A stretch of DNA of 64,000 nt from Planctomycetia bacterium (lineage in GTDB: Bacteria; Planctomycetota; Planctomycetia; Pirellulales; UBA1268): positions 130,063 to 194,062 of the forward strand of contig JAPLNR010000069.1 of assembly GCA_026401035.1 (NCBI GenBank), in the 5' to 3' direction. The notes under the pieces are model-generated. The model saw only the letters and a list, made by a program, of their open reading frames with translations. It was not told the DNA's origin and made no database searches. Position numbers and translations under genes: made by a program. Shown in pieces: positions 16,438 through 25,029 of the stretch. How positions within the stretch are numbered: position 1 is the first letter of the stretch; every line of letters starts with the position of its first letter.

Positions 16438-17698
16438 CGCCGGTCGAATCGCCGAAGGAGTCGGCCTTGGCTCCCACGCCGTTGAGGAGCGTGAGCCACA
16501 CGTTGCACAGCGGCGTTTTCGAGTCGGCCATCACGATGTTCTGCCCGAGTTTGATGCCGGCGCCGCGGCCGGTGAGCAGCGTGGGAACATTGTCGGTGTA
16601 GTGCTGGCTGCGGACGTTCGTGCCGAAGACCACGCTCGTGTGGTCGAAGAGGCTCGATCCGTCGGGCTCCTTGGTCGCCTTGAGCTTGTCGACGAGGTGC
16701 GAGAGCAGTTGTGCCATGCCGCGGTCGCGGGCCTGGCTGGCCTCCATCCGCGCTCCCGGCGAGTAATGGCTGATGTTGTGACCGTTGAAGCCAATGCCGA
16801 GGCCGTCGATCAAGGGCTGCGCTGGCTGGCGATAGGTTGCCACCCGCGTGGCGTTGGTCTGCAGTGCTGCCGCCATGATGTCATACATCAGCCTGACTTC
16901 TTTGTCGCCACTCATCCCCTTGGCCGGCTCGGGCATCGGATCGGTGGGCTTCACCTTCGGCACCGTCAGCCACTGCTCCTCCTTGGCGAGCCGCGTCTCG
17001 ATGTCGCGGATCGACTCGAAGTATTCATCGAGCTTGTCGATGTCGTCGCGGCTCAGGCCCCGCGAGAGGTCGCGGGCGTCCTCGAGCACCGTATCGAGCA
17101 CGCTCTGCTCGTTCTTGAGCTGTTCCTGTCGAACGGCCAGCGGTGTCTTGTCGTCGGCAAAAAGCTTGTGGTAGGCAACGACCGGATTTTCCAGCCCCGC
17201 AACGGGCTTGCCCTGACGGTTCCATGCCAGCGACAGCCCCGGCCCATGGCTGCCTCCATCGCCGCTCAACGCCAGCGACGTGAACCGCGTCTGTGCCCCG
17301 AACTGCTCCGCGGCCACTTGGTCGACGGAAATCGTGTTGGAAAAGCTCTTGCCCGGCACCCCGTATTTGTTCGCGCCCGTCAGCCAGAAGGTGCTGCACG
17401 AGTGCGGATCGATGAAGTGCTTGTGGTAGCAATTCTGGACGATCGTGATGTCGTGCTTATGCCGTTCGAGCGGCTTGAGGCCATCGGGCAACGTCCATTC
17501 GCTACCGACCTGCTGCCTGTCGGGATACCACGTCTCCTCAGTCACGCCCCAGCCAAAGCCGATGAAAATCATCCGCGTGGGAGGCGCGGCGGCGGCAGAC
17601 GCGGCGGAAGCAAACCGGCGGAAGCCTAGCGAGGCGAGGCCGGGCAGCGCGATCAGCGAGCCTGCTCCCTTGAGAAAAGTGCGACGGTGGATCGACAT
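16415..17698 (-). CDS. DUF1552 family Tat-exported protein (copy 2)
   Basis: 427 aa from the ATG at 17698, chosen because AAGGAG lies about 9 nt upstream and it begins the Tat leader MSIHRRTFLKGAGSLIALPG; an upstream in-frame start adds 13 residues without a ribosome site. Same architecture as the copy at 4595: MIFIGFGWGVTEETWYPD, SCSTFWLTGANKYGVPGKSF, GHNISHYSPGARMEASQARDRG, FGDSTGVIEELVA, with most residues identical by eye. 46 bp downstream of the second DUF1592 gene. No DUF1080 gene follows here, unlike copy 1; the LRR gene occupies that place. Function unknown. Confidence 0.92.
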   Translation of the reverse strand: MSIHRRTFLKGAGSLIALPGLASLGFRRFASAASAAAAPPTRMIFIGFGWGVTEETWYPDRQQVGSEWTLPDGLKPLERHKHDITIVQNCYHKHFIDPHSCSTFWLTGANKYGVPGKSFSNTISVDQVAAEQFGAQTRFTSLALSGDGGSHGPGLSLAWNRQGKPVAGLENPVVAYHKLFADDKTPLAVRQEQLKNEQSVLDTVLEDARDLSRGLSRDDIDKLDEYFESIRDIETRLAKEEQWLTVPKVKPTDPMPEPAKGMSGDKEVRLMYDIMAAALQTNATRVATYRQPAQPLIDGLGIGFNGHNISHYSPGARMEASQARDRGMAQLLSHLVDKLKATKEPDGSSLFDHTSVVFGTNVRSQHYTDNVPTLLTGRGAGIKLGQNIVMADSKTPLCNVWLTLLNGVGAKADSFGDSTGVIEELVA

Positions 17699-17744
17699 GG
17701 CTGACGCTCCTTGATGGTGCTTCACAGGGGGCTTCACAGGGGGC

Positions 17745-20426
17745 TTATTTCGACTCGAATTCCTTGCTGGCCACGATGGCTTGGATCAACGCCCGCGGCG
17801 TGTACCGAGACGGCTTCGCAGCATCGAGGATCGTCTCAACCAGTTCCTCGTCGGAAAAGCCACATGGCCGGCCGAGTGCGTATTCGACGAGGTGCTCGAC
17901 CATCCCGCGGGCGAAATCGGCCTCGTGGCCGGCTACGGCGTCGCGCAGACCCTCGAATCCGTCGAATGCGGTGCCGTCTGGCAGTTGGCCCGTGGCGTCG
18001 ATCGGGAAGAACTCCTTCTTTTTCACCGCCTTGGGGTGCCCTGAAATATCGGTGTATTCCTGCTCCCGCCACCGACCGGCGGCGTCGAAATGCTCGAGGC
18101 CGTAGCCGATCGGGTCGATCCGCCGGTGGCACTGGGCGCACTGTGGCTGCTCTTGGTGGGAAGTCATCAGCTTCCGGGCTGGCATCAGCGTGCCGGCGAA
18201 CCGCGACAGCTGCGGCACGTTCGCCGGAGCCGGCGGCGGCGGATCATGGAGCAGTTTTTGCAAGACCCACACCCCGCGTTCCACCGGTGAGCTCCGTTCG
18301 CCGTCAGAACCCATCGCCAGGATCGCCGCCATGCCGAGCAGGCCGCCCCGCGGCAGGCCCTGAGGCACCGCCACACGCCGAAACTCCACGCCTTCAACGC
18401 CTGGTATGTCGTAGTAGTCGGCGAGCAGGTCGTTGATCACCACGAAATCGCTTTTGAGGAGCGTCCCGAGCGGCAGGTTCTCGTCGAGAACGGTGCGGAT
18501 CGTCTCGTAGACCTCGCGGCGGGCCGCGGCCTTCACGCTCCCGTCGAACGTGGGGTAGAGCCGATGGTTGAACTGGAAAAAGTCGAGCCGCACCATGTGC
18601 AGCCACTGGTGCGTGAAGCCCGAAATGAACCGTTCCACCTTCTCGTCGGCGAGCATGCGATCGACCTCTGCAGCCAGCACCTTCGGTTCTCGAAGGGACC
18701 CGGAGCGGGCGAGCGCCATGAGCCGATCGTCGGGAGGGCTGCTCCAGAGGAAGTAGGAAAGGCGGTTTGCCAACTCCACGTCGGTGAGCGGCACGCGCTC
18801 GTTGCCCTCGGCGCCAGCCATACCTTCCGCTGGCGGCTTGCTGACCGCGGGCCCGCCACGGCGCACCGGCTCGGCAATGTAAAGGAAACTCGGCGAGGCG
18901 AGCATGAGCGAAAGCGGCGTCTTGATCGCCTCGACAAACGGCTCGCCGGCCGCCCGCCGCTCTGCGTAGTGACCCACGAGCCGATCGACATAGGCGGGCT
19001 TGGCTGGCCGGCCCCGAAACGCGCGTTCCGCAAACCGCTCAATGACGCCGCGGGCCTCGGACTCGTCAGGCTTCGCCCCCATGTCGATCCCGCCAAGCAC
19101 CAGTTCGTGGGACCGCGGCGGCCACTGCTCGACCAGCGGCCCCTCCCACTCGACCCAGTCAACCCACAGGCTGCGATAAAAGCCGACGTGCTTGTTGAGC
19201 CCCTGCTGCTTGTGCCAGTAGAAGTTGACGAGGCCCGCGACCTCTGCGTCGCCGTTGCACCGCCGCTCGCGCACTCCAAGAATGTGGCTGCCCTCTTTTG
19301 TGATGGTGACCGGAAACTCGATCACCTCCGGCTGCTCGATCGTGCCGGTGACGCGGCGGCAGCCCAGGAGCTTCATCTCGCTCGGCCACCCGTTGTCGCC
19401 CTGCGTCCCCAGTTCGATAAATCGCGCGCTCTCGGGCTTGGGTGGCAACAGCGGCGTCATGGCGACCGTTGAGCAGTGAATCGCGTCGGGCGGAAATCCC
19501 ACGCGGACCCTCACGAGATACTTGCCCGGTGGCGTGTTTCCCGGAATCTGGATCACTTCCTGTCCAGTTTTCGTAAACACGCCCGTGGCCGTCGCAGGAT
19601 CCTCTTTGTAAGCCAGCAGCGACACCTCCTTGCCGCGGGCGACCCGCTCAATGGTGTTGCCATGCGATTCGTCGTTGAACCCGAACTCCTTCGGGGGCTT
19701 GCCTGAGGCGTGCCACTCCTCAGCCTTGGCAATGGCTGCGCGGGCCTCTTCAAGTTCCTTCTCCGTCCGCTTGTTAACGTCCTCCTCGACCTCGCGACGG
19801 ACTATTTTTCTCTCCGGCCGCTTGGCGGCGTCCTTGGGCTTGGCTTTCGCCTTATCCGCGACGATCGCCTCGTTGAGGGCGGCCCGGGCGAGCTTCCGAT
19901 ATTGCTCAAACTGGTCGCTGGAGAAGAATAGGGCCGACCCGATCGTGTCGAACGTTCCGCCGTCGTCATCGGCCGGCAGGTCGCGGGGGTTCACCTCCAC
20001 GTCGAGCAGTTCGCGGATCGTATTCACGTATTCACGGCGATTGAGCCGCCGCATGGTGATCGCCCCGCCGGCATCCGCGAGGGCCTTTCGGGCCACCACC
20101 ATCTGCTTCGAAAGCACTTCCAGAAACGAAGCCTTGTCGTCATCCGGCGGCTGCGGCGCGTCGTCCGGCGGCATCTCGCCGGAATTGAGCACACCGAGCA
20201 CCTTCTGCCAGCGCTCAGCGGCAGCAATCTCACCAATTTCAAGCGGAATATCGTCGAGTCGCACTCCGCCGTTGGCGTCATCGGCGTTGTGGCAATCGAC
20301 GCAATTGGATTTTAGAAAATCCGCATGGACAGGCTGCATCCTGGCCCGCACGGGCTCCACGGTGGCCGCGCCGGCCACCAGGGCGAAGGATGTCCCGAAG
20401 AGAATCGAGAGGGTGACCCGAAGCAT
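17745..20426 (-). CDS. PSCyt/PSD multidomain protein (DUF1587-1595-1592-1588-1585), copy 2
   Basis: 893 aa from the ATG at 20426 (MLRVTLSILFGTSFALVAGA, a Sec signal). Domain order equals copy 1 at 5910: first heme CVDCH, DUF1587 (RRLNRREYVNTIRELLD), DUF1595, DUF1592 (LTDVELANRLSYFLWS), DUF1588 with CAQCH, DUF1585 (EYALGRPCGFSDEELV). The middle region has an extra charged stretch, AKAKPKDAAKRPERKIVRR. Copy 2 has a normal Trp in SYFLWSSPPDD where copy 1 has Glu. It heads a two-gene operon with DUF1552 copy 2. A CTA-N8-TAG dyad sits between it and the divergent sulfatase. Confidence 0.92.
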   Translation of the reverse strand: MLRVTLSILFGTSFALVAGAATVEPVRARMQPVHADFLKSNCVDCHNADDANGGVRLDDIPLEIGEIAAAERWQKVLGVLNSGEMPPDDAPQPPDDDKASFLEVLSKQMVVARKALADAGGAITMRRLNRREYVNTIRELLDVEVNPRDLPADDDGGTFDTIGSALFFSSDQFEQYRKLARAALNEAIVADKAKAKPKDAAKRPERKIVRREVEEDVNKRTEKELEEARAAIAKAEEWHASGKPPKEFGFNDESHGNTIERVARGKEVSLLAYKEDPATATGVFTKTGQEVIQIPGNTPPGKYLVRVRVGFPPDAIHCSTVAMTPLLPPKPESARFIELGTQGDNGWPSEMKLLGCRRVTGTIEQPEVIEFPVTITKEGSHILGVRERRCNGDAEVAGLVNFYWHKQQGLNKHVGFYRSLWVDWVEWEGPLVEQWPPRSHELVLGGIDMGAKPDESEARGVIERFAERAFRGRPAKPAYVDRLVGHYAERRAAGEPFVEAIKTPLSLMLASPSFLYIAEPVRRGGPAVSKPPAEGMAGAEGNERVPLTDVELANRLSYFLWSSPPDDRLMALARSGSLREPKVLAAEVDRMLADEKVERFISGFTHQWLHMVRLDFFQFNHRLYPTFDGSVKAAARREVYETIRTVLDENLPLGTLLKSDFVVINDLLADYYDIPGVEGVEFRRVAVPQGLPRGGLLGMAAILAMGSDGERSSPVERGVWVLQKLLHDPPPPAPANVPQLSRFAGTLMPARKLMTSHQEQPQCAQCHRRIDPIGYGLEHFDAAGRWREQEYTDISGHPKAVKKKEFFPIDATGQLPDGTAFDGFEGLRDAVAGHEADFARGMVEHLVEYALGRPCGFSDEELVETILDAAKPSRYTPRALIQAIVASKEFESK

Positions 20427-20463
20427 CGATCGCGATATCCTGATTCGCAGGGTAAACTCCAGA

Positions 20464-20483
20464 ACACTAGTATAGGCTAGTAG
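20464..20483. promoter_or_regulatory. candidate operator, CTA-N8-TAG dyad (copy 4)
   Basis: ACACTA-GTATAGGC-TAGTAG in the 86-bp divergent gap between DUF1592 copy 2 and the sulfatase-esterase gene, about 38 bp and 30 bp from the two starts. It keeps the inner ACTA/TAGT symmetry but lacks the G of GCTA. Confidence 0.35.
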
Positions 20484-20510
20484 GAGTTCGCGAACCACCG
20501 CAAGATTTCC
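20484..20510 (+). repeat. 27-bp leader repeat, copy 1
   Basis: Begins GAGTT and ends AACCACCGCAAGATTTCC two bases before the sulfatase-esterase ATG. A 24/27 match occurs at 22882-22908 in front of the glycosidase-like gene. Confidence 0.45.
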
Positions 20511-20512
20511 CC

Positions 20513-22780
20513 ATGACCGATATCCAGCGGCTCGGTTGGCGCCTGGTGTTTTTGCTAGCGATCTGTGCGGCCGCACCGGGACGCGCCGCGGTGGCGGCGC
20601 CTGCCTCGTCCGCCCCGCCCAACGTGATCTTCTTTCTCATAGATGATCTGGGGTGGAACGATCTGGGGTACACGGGCGGCACATTCTACGAGTCGCCAAA
20701 CATTGACCGACTTGCCCGACGCGGGGTGGTTTTCACCCGCATGTATGCGGCGCCGATCTGTTCGCCGTCGCGTGCCAGTTTATTAACCGGCCTGGATCCG
20801 GCCCGTACAGGGATGGTCTCGCCGCGCGGTGACGATCCGCTGGAAGTGCTCCAGGCTCACGTCCAACCCCGGATTTACACCGAACAGGAACTCAAAAAAG
20901 ACAGGCGCAAGCTGCCTGGGGGCATGCAGGCTCCGCCCAACCAGCGGACGCTCCAGGTGGTGAGCGTCTCCCGGCTGTCCACCAACTACCGCTCCATTGC
21001 CCGGCTCTTCGGGGCCCACGGCTACCGGACCGCCCACTTCGGCAAGTGGCATGTCGGACCGACGCCATACTCTCCGCTCGAGCATGGGTTCGATGTCAAT
21101 GAGCCGCGGGTTAACAGTCCGGGGCCGCTCAAGCCGGGCCATTTTGGCCCCTGGCCCGACTGGCCGGGGGAAGATGGTCCAGCCAACGACGCGGCGCAGA
21201 TTGACGCCGTCTTGGCCAAGTATGCCGTCACGTTCATCCACGAGAACAAAGACCGCCCGTTCTTTCTCAACTTTTGGACCTACGGGGTGCATATCCCGTG
21301 GCAGGCGGAGAAGAAGACCATCGAGCACTTCCGTGCCAAGGCCGCCTCAGGCATCCCGGGCAACGCGGTTCACGCCGCGATGATCAAGCACACCGATGAC
21401 GCGATCGGCCAAGTCTGGCAGGCCGTCGAAGCCGCAGGAGTGGCGAAAAAAACCATCGTTGTGTTTCTCTCGGACAATGGCGCCGGCATCAACTCCATGC
21501 GGCACCCCATGCTGCCGGAACGTGGTGTGCCCATTACGGACAATGCGCCGCTGCGCGGCGGCAAGGGCGACATCTACGAAGGGGGCGTGCGGATTCCAGG
21601 TTTCATGATCTGGCCGGGCGTCTCCCGGGCTGGCGCCCGCTGCGATCTGCCCGTCAATTGCCGCGACGTGTTGCCCACCCTTGCCGAAATGTGCGGTATT
21701 CACGACCTGCCGCCAATGGATGGCCGCAGTGTTGCCCCGGCCGTGGCGGGCCAAGCCATGCCGGAACGACCGATCTTCACGCACTTGCCGTATTATTGGA
21801 ACTGGTCCATCGGGGGCGGGGCGCCCGCCACCAGCGTGGTTTTGGAGGGCTGGAAGCTGATCCGCTTCTACAGTGACGGGCCGAACCAGAAAACCCGCCA
21901 TGAGTTGTATCACCTGGCCGAAGACCCCGGCGAAACGCTCGATCACAGCCTGCGGCAGCCGGAGTTGGTGGCCAATCTGGACCAGCTGATCACGGCATAC
22001 GCCCGGGAGACGGGCGCCGTATTGCCGGTCCCGAACCCGGCGTATCAGGAAGCGCGAACGGATACGTTCGAGGGGCTCGAGTATCAGCTCTTCGCCCCGT
22101 CGATTCGCCGAGAAGGGAGGTATCCGTTGGTCGTCTGTTTGAGTGGCGCGCTGGACGACGGCCCGGAGAATCTCGAACGGGACAACCGGGGCTTTGCCGA
22201 GCTCCAGATGACCGCGCGGCAGTTCCTCCATCCGGCGTTTCTGCTGGCGTTGCGCTGTCCCAAGGGCGCCCAGTGGGTGAACGGTCCTGCGGGCGAGGCT
22301 TCGTACGATCTCGACGCGGTGGCTGAAAGCCCCCAGTCGCAGAAAGTGCTCGCGATGGTCGCGAAGCTTCTTCAGGAGCAGCACATCGAACCACGGCGTG
22401 TCTACCTGACCGGCCAGGGGACTGGGGCGAATGGCGTGTGGGATCTGATCCTGCGGCATCCGGGGGTGTTTGCGGCAGCGGTACCCGTGGGCGGTGGCGG
22501 GTCGCCCAAGCATGCGGAGCTCATCAAGGACCTGCCGGTGTGGGTGTTTGACTGCGCGGATAGCCCAAGCGCCGCCGGCTCGCGCGCCATGGCCGCCGCG
22601 CTCGAGGCGGCCGGTTCGACGGTAGCCCGCTCTACTGAATGTGCGGCCGACGGGCAGATGCAGCTCGACAATCTGTGGCGGCATCCGGTGGTTCGGGTGG
22701 GGAACGCACACCGGCCGGTCGTCCCGGACTGGCTCTTCGAGCAGGCGCAATCCGCCTCGCAACAACACAGGAGCCCATGA
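20513..22780 (+). CDS. sulfatase fused to a degenerate PHB-depolymerase-like esterase domain
   Basis: 755 aa. Signal peptide, then a full sulfatase (about residues 34-500): VIFFLIDDLGWNDLGYTGG, formylglycine motif C83-S-P-S-R, GKWHVGPTPYSPLEHGFD and VVFLSDNGAG. From about residue 515 a second domain reads like an alpha/beta hydrolase of the esterase/PHB-depolymerase kind: YQLFAPSIRREGRYPLVVCLSG, ALRCPKGAQW, YLTGQGTGANGVWDLILRHPGVF. The nucleophile elbow, normally G-x-S-x-G, is G634-Q-G636-T-G638, so the Ser is missing; the usual HG-x-x-D acid region reads FDCADSP. The C-terminal domain is therefore probably catalytically dead and perhaps binding or structural. The sulfatase half resembles the gene at 35475. 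Confidence 0.88.
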   Translation: MTDIQRLGWRLVFLLAICAAAPGRAAVAAPASSAPPNVIFFLIDDLGWNDLGYTGGTFYESPNIDRLARRGVVFTRMYAAPICSPSRASLLTGLDPARTGMVSPRGDDPLEVLQAHVQPRIYTEQELKKDRRKLPGGMQAPPNQRTLQVVSVSRLSTNYRSIARLFGAHGYRTAHFGKWHVGPTPYSPLEHGFDVNEPRVNSPGPLKPGHFGPWPDWPGEDGPANDAAQIDAVLAKYAVTFIHENKDRPFFLNFWTYGVHIPWQAEKKTIEHFRAKAASGIPGNAVHAAMIKHTDDAIGQVWQAVEAAGVAKKTIVVFLSDNGAGINSMRHPMLPERGVPITDNAPLRGGKGDIYEGGVRIPGFMIWPGVSRAGARCDLPVNCRDVLPTLAEMCGIHDLPPMDGRSVAPAVAGQAMPERPIFTHLPYYWNWSIGGGAPATSVVLEGWKLIRFYSDGPNQKTRHELYHLAEDPGETLDHSLRQPELVANLDQLITAYARETGAVLPVPNPAYQEARTDTFEGLEYQLFAPSIRREGRYPLVVCLSGALDDGPENLERDNRGFAELQMTARQFLHPAFLLALRCPKGAQWVNGPAGEASYDLDAVAESPQSQKVLAMVAKLLQEQHIEPRRVYLTGQGTGANGVWDLILRHPGVFAAAVPVGGGGSPKHAELIKDLPVWVFDCADSPSAAGSRAMAAALEAAGSTVARSTECAADGQMQLDNLWRHPVVRVGNAHRPVVPDWLFEQAQSASQQHRSP

Positions 22781-22881
22781 CGACATATGACGAGACATGA
22801 CGAGACACATCGCGGCAGCCAGGCACGGGCGCGGTATACCGTTGCATGGGCAGCCGCGGCCCGGCGAGTGGGTTTTCGCAT

Positions 22882-22908
22882 GAGTTTGCCAACCACTGCA
22901 AGATTTCC
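22882..22908 (+). repeat. 27-bp leader repeat, copy 2
   Basis: GAGTT ... AACCACTGCAAGATTTCC, 24 of 27 bases as at 20484-20510. It ends 19 bp before the chosen GTG of the glycosidase-like gene. Confidence 0.45.
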
Positions 22909-22927
22909 ACCATCGAGGAACACCTCT

Positions 22928-24994
22928 GTGAGACACCCTTTCATCACCGCTGCGCTGTGCGCGGTGGGCATTTCGTGCGTCGCCCCTGCGGCGGCGGCCG
23001 ACGCGATTTCCAATGCGTCGCTGCGCGTCGAGGTTGCAGAGGCAGACGGCGCCCTCGTGGTGACCGACCTGCGGACGAAGCGGGAATGGCGGCAGGCGGT
23101 CGTGGAAAAGAAACCGGCGTTTCGGCAGAAGCTGGCGACGGTTGATGCCGCCCGGCGCGAGATCGTGCTCGACTGCGACCTGGCCGGCGCGGGAACCGAT
23201 GGCCGGCCCGCAGCCGCGCCCGCCCGGATCGTCCTGCGGCTCCACGAGACGCGGCCGGAGGTAGAGGCGACGTTCACATTCTCGAAGCCCGAGGGCTGGC
23301 GGCAGGCTGCCTATCCCTATGTGTTTGCGAGGGATGGCGAGCGGGTGGCAAACCTGTTTCCGCACGGCGAGGGGATGCTCGTGCCGGTTCGCAAGACCGA
23401 TCCCGATTGGCTCGCGTTGCCAGCCCCCGGCTACTACGGCGGCACGCACGCCTATTGCATGTGCCTGGGCATCGTCGACGAGGCCAGCGGCGAGGGCCTG
23501 CTCACGCTGCTGCCAGACATTGGCGACACCGACCTCCGCTGGGCCGATGTCCCGCTCGACGGGCAGACGGTGGTCGCCCCGCAACTCATCTGCAAGGCGA
23601 GCCTCGGCACGTTTACGCGGCCCTGGCGAATGACGTTCTGCTTCCACGACGCCGGAGGCTACGTGGCGATGGCCAAGCGGTATCGCCAGTTCTTCGCCGA
23701 GATGGGGCTGCACAAGACGCTGCGGCAAAAGGCGGCGGAGAACCCGGCCGTCAGCAATCTCGCCGGCACCACCGTGTTTTGGGCGGTGGGCCGGCGGCCG
23801 CGCGACGCCCGCGACACGGCCGACCTGCTCAAGTCGTATGGCATCGATCGCTGCCTGCTGGCGATGTGCAACATCCCATGGCGCAAGCCCGACGAACCGG
23901 CCTACCAGGAGGAGATGGGCGAGGCCATCACGCACATCCGCTCGCTTGGATTCGAGGTCTACCGCTACGACCAGTATCGCGACGCCTTCGAGCCCGATCC
24001 GAAGAAGCCGCACAGCCACCAGATCAACACCGAGGCCTGGCCCGACAAACTCGCGCGCCGCAAGGACGGCTCGGTCATCGCCGCATTCGGACCGGGCAGC
24101 GGGGTCGTCTGCCCGAAGTTTTTCATGCCGCTGGCCAAGGCCAGGCTCGACCAGGAGTTTGCGGAGTTCGCCTACTCCGGCTGGTTTCTCGACTGCCTCG
24201 GCTCGTGCGGATTCGGTGAAGGGGAGTGCCACAATCCGTCGCACCCGACCGACCGCTACGAGTGCCGCCGCGAGCGGGAGGCGCTGCTCGCCGAGGTGAA
24301 CCGTCGCGGCAAGCTGGCGGCCACGGAGTGCGGCATCGACTATCTTCTGCCCTACATCCATTGGGCCGAGGGAGGCACCACGCTTGTCCGCTGGAGCGAG
24401 GCGTTTCATAACCAGGAGGGCGTGGAACACGCCGACATCAACTCATCGTCGGAGCAGGGGAAGAACGAGGCATCGCCGCTGGCGGCGCTGGAGAAGCTGC
24501 CGCCCACGGCCAAGGCCGACCGCACCGTGAGCATCGACACCCGGTTCCGCATCCCGTTCTATTCGCTTTGCCACCACGACGAGGTTGTCCAGACGTGGCG
24601 GTGGGAAGACGGCATGAATCATCCACCGGTCTACTGGCCCTTGAAGAACCTGTGGTCGGTGCTCTACGGCGGGGCGCCGATGTATCGGATCAGCGGCGAT
24701 CGCGTGAAGCATCACGCCGAGGAGATTCGCCGCACGCAGCAGTACGTCAACGAGTGGGTCCGGCAGATCGCGTTTGACGAGATGATCGACCACCGGTTTG
24801 TGACGGTCGACCGCGAGGTGCAGGAGACCGAGTTTTCGAGCGGCCGGGGCGTGGTCGTGAACTTCAGCGACGAGCCCCACACGCTGCCGGACGGGCAGGT
24901 GGTGAAGGCCCGTGACTACGTGTCGTTCACGAAGGCCACCGACGGCCGGCGCACCTACACGCCGCCGCCCTGCCCGAACGTGTTTGCGGAGTGA
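22928..24994 (+). CDS. secreted glycoside-hydrolase-like protein (family uncertain)
   Basis: 688 aa from the GTG at 22928, chosen because it begins a signal peptide (RHPFITAALCAVGISCVAPAAAA) and has GAGG 9 nt upstream; the frame is open 47 codons further up (ATG at 22787). The N-terminal third looks like a beta-sandwich (SNASLRVEVAEADGALVVTDLRT). The central part looks like a TIM barrel, with conserved-looking acid residues in YRYDQYRDAF, GWFLDCLGSCG and the block ATECGIDYLLPYIHWAEGG. WSEAFHNQEGVEHAD follows. The pattern recalls GH101/GH129-related or DUF5696-type glycosidases, but I cannot fix the family or the catalytic pair. It follows the sulfatase fusion by 147 bp on the same strand. Confidence 0.65.
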   Translation: MRHPFITAALCAVGISCVAPAAAADAISNASLRVEVAEADGALVVTDLRTKREWRQAVVEKKPAFRQKLATVDAARREIVLDCDLAGAGTDGRPAAAPARIVLRLHETRPEVEATFTFSKPEGWRQAAYPYVFARDGERVANLFPHGEGMLVPVRKTDPDWLALPAPGYYGGTHAYCMCLGIVDEASGEGLLTLLPDIGDTDLRWADVPLDGQTVVAPQLICKASLGTFTRPWRMTFCFHDAGGYVAMAKRYRQFFAEMGLHKTLRQKAAENPAVSNLAGTTVFWAVGRRPRDARDTADLLKSYGIDRCLLAMCNIPWRKPDEPAYQEEMGEAITHIRSLGFEVYRYDQYRDAFEPDPKKPHSHQINTEAWPDKLARRKDGSVIAAFGPGSGVVCPKFFMPLAKARLDQEFAEFAYSGWFLDCLGSCGFGEGECHNPSHPTDRYECRREREALLAEVNRRGKLAATECGIDYLLPYIHWAEGGTTLVRWSEAFHNQEGVEHADINSSSEQGKNEASPLAALEKLPPTAKADRTVSIDTRFRIPFYSLCHHDEVVQTWRWEDGMNHPPVYWPLKNLWSVLYGGAPMYRISGDRVKHHAEEIRRTQQYVNEWVRQIAFDEMIDHRFVTVDREVQETEFSSGRGVVVNFSDEPHTLPDGQVVKARDYVSFTKATDGRRTYTPPPCPNVFAE

Positions 24995-25029
24995 GGCACA
25001 CCCCGGCTTGCCGACAATGCCTGCCCAGC

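Noticed and set aside
22778..22812. ATGACGAGAC-like short tandem repeat at the end of the sulfatase fusion gene
   Set aside because: Only about three imperfect units; no functional reading beyond slippage.
21347..24430. A 1027-codon minus-strand open frame
   Set aside because: It lies antisense to the sulfatase fusion and the glycosidase-like gene, has low-complexity Arg/Val/Gly text and no domains; long antisense frames are expected in GC-rich DNA.
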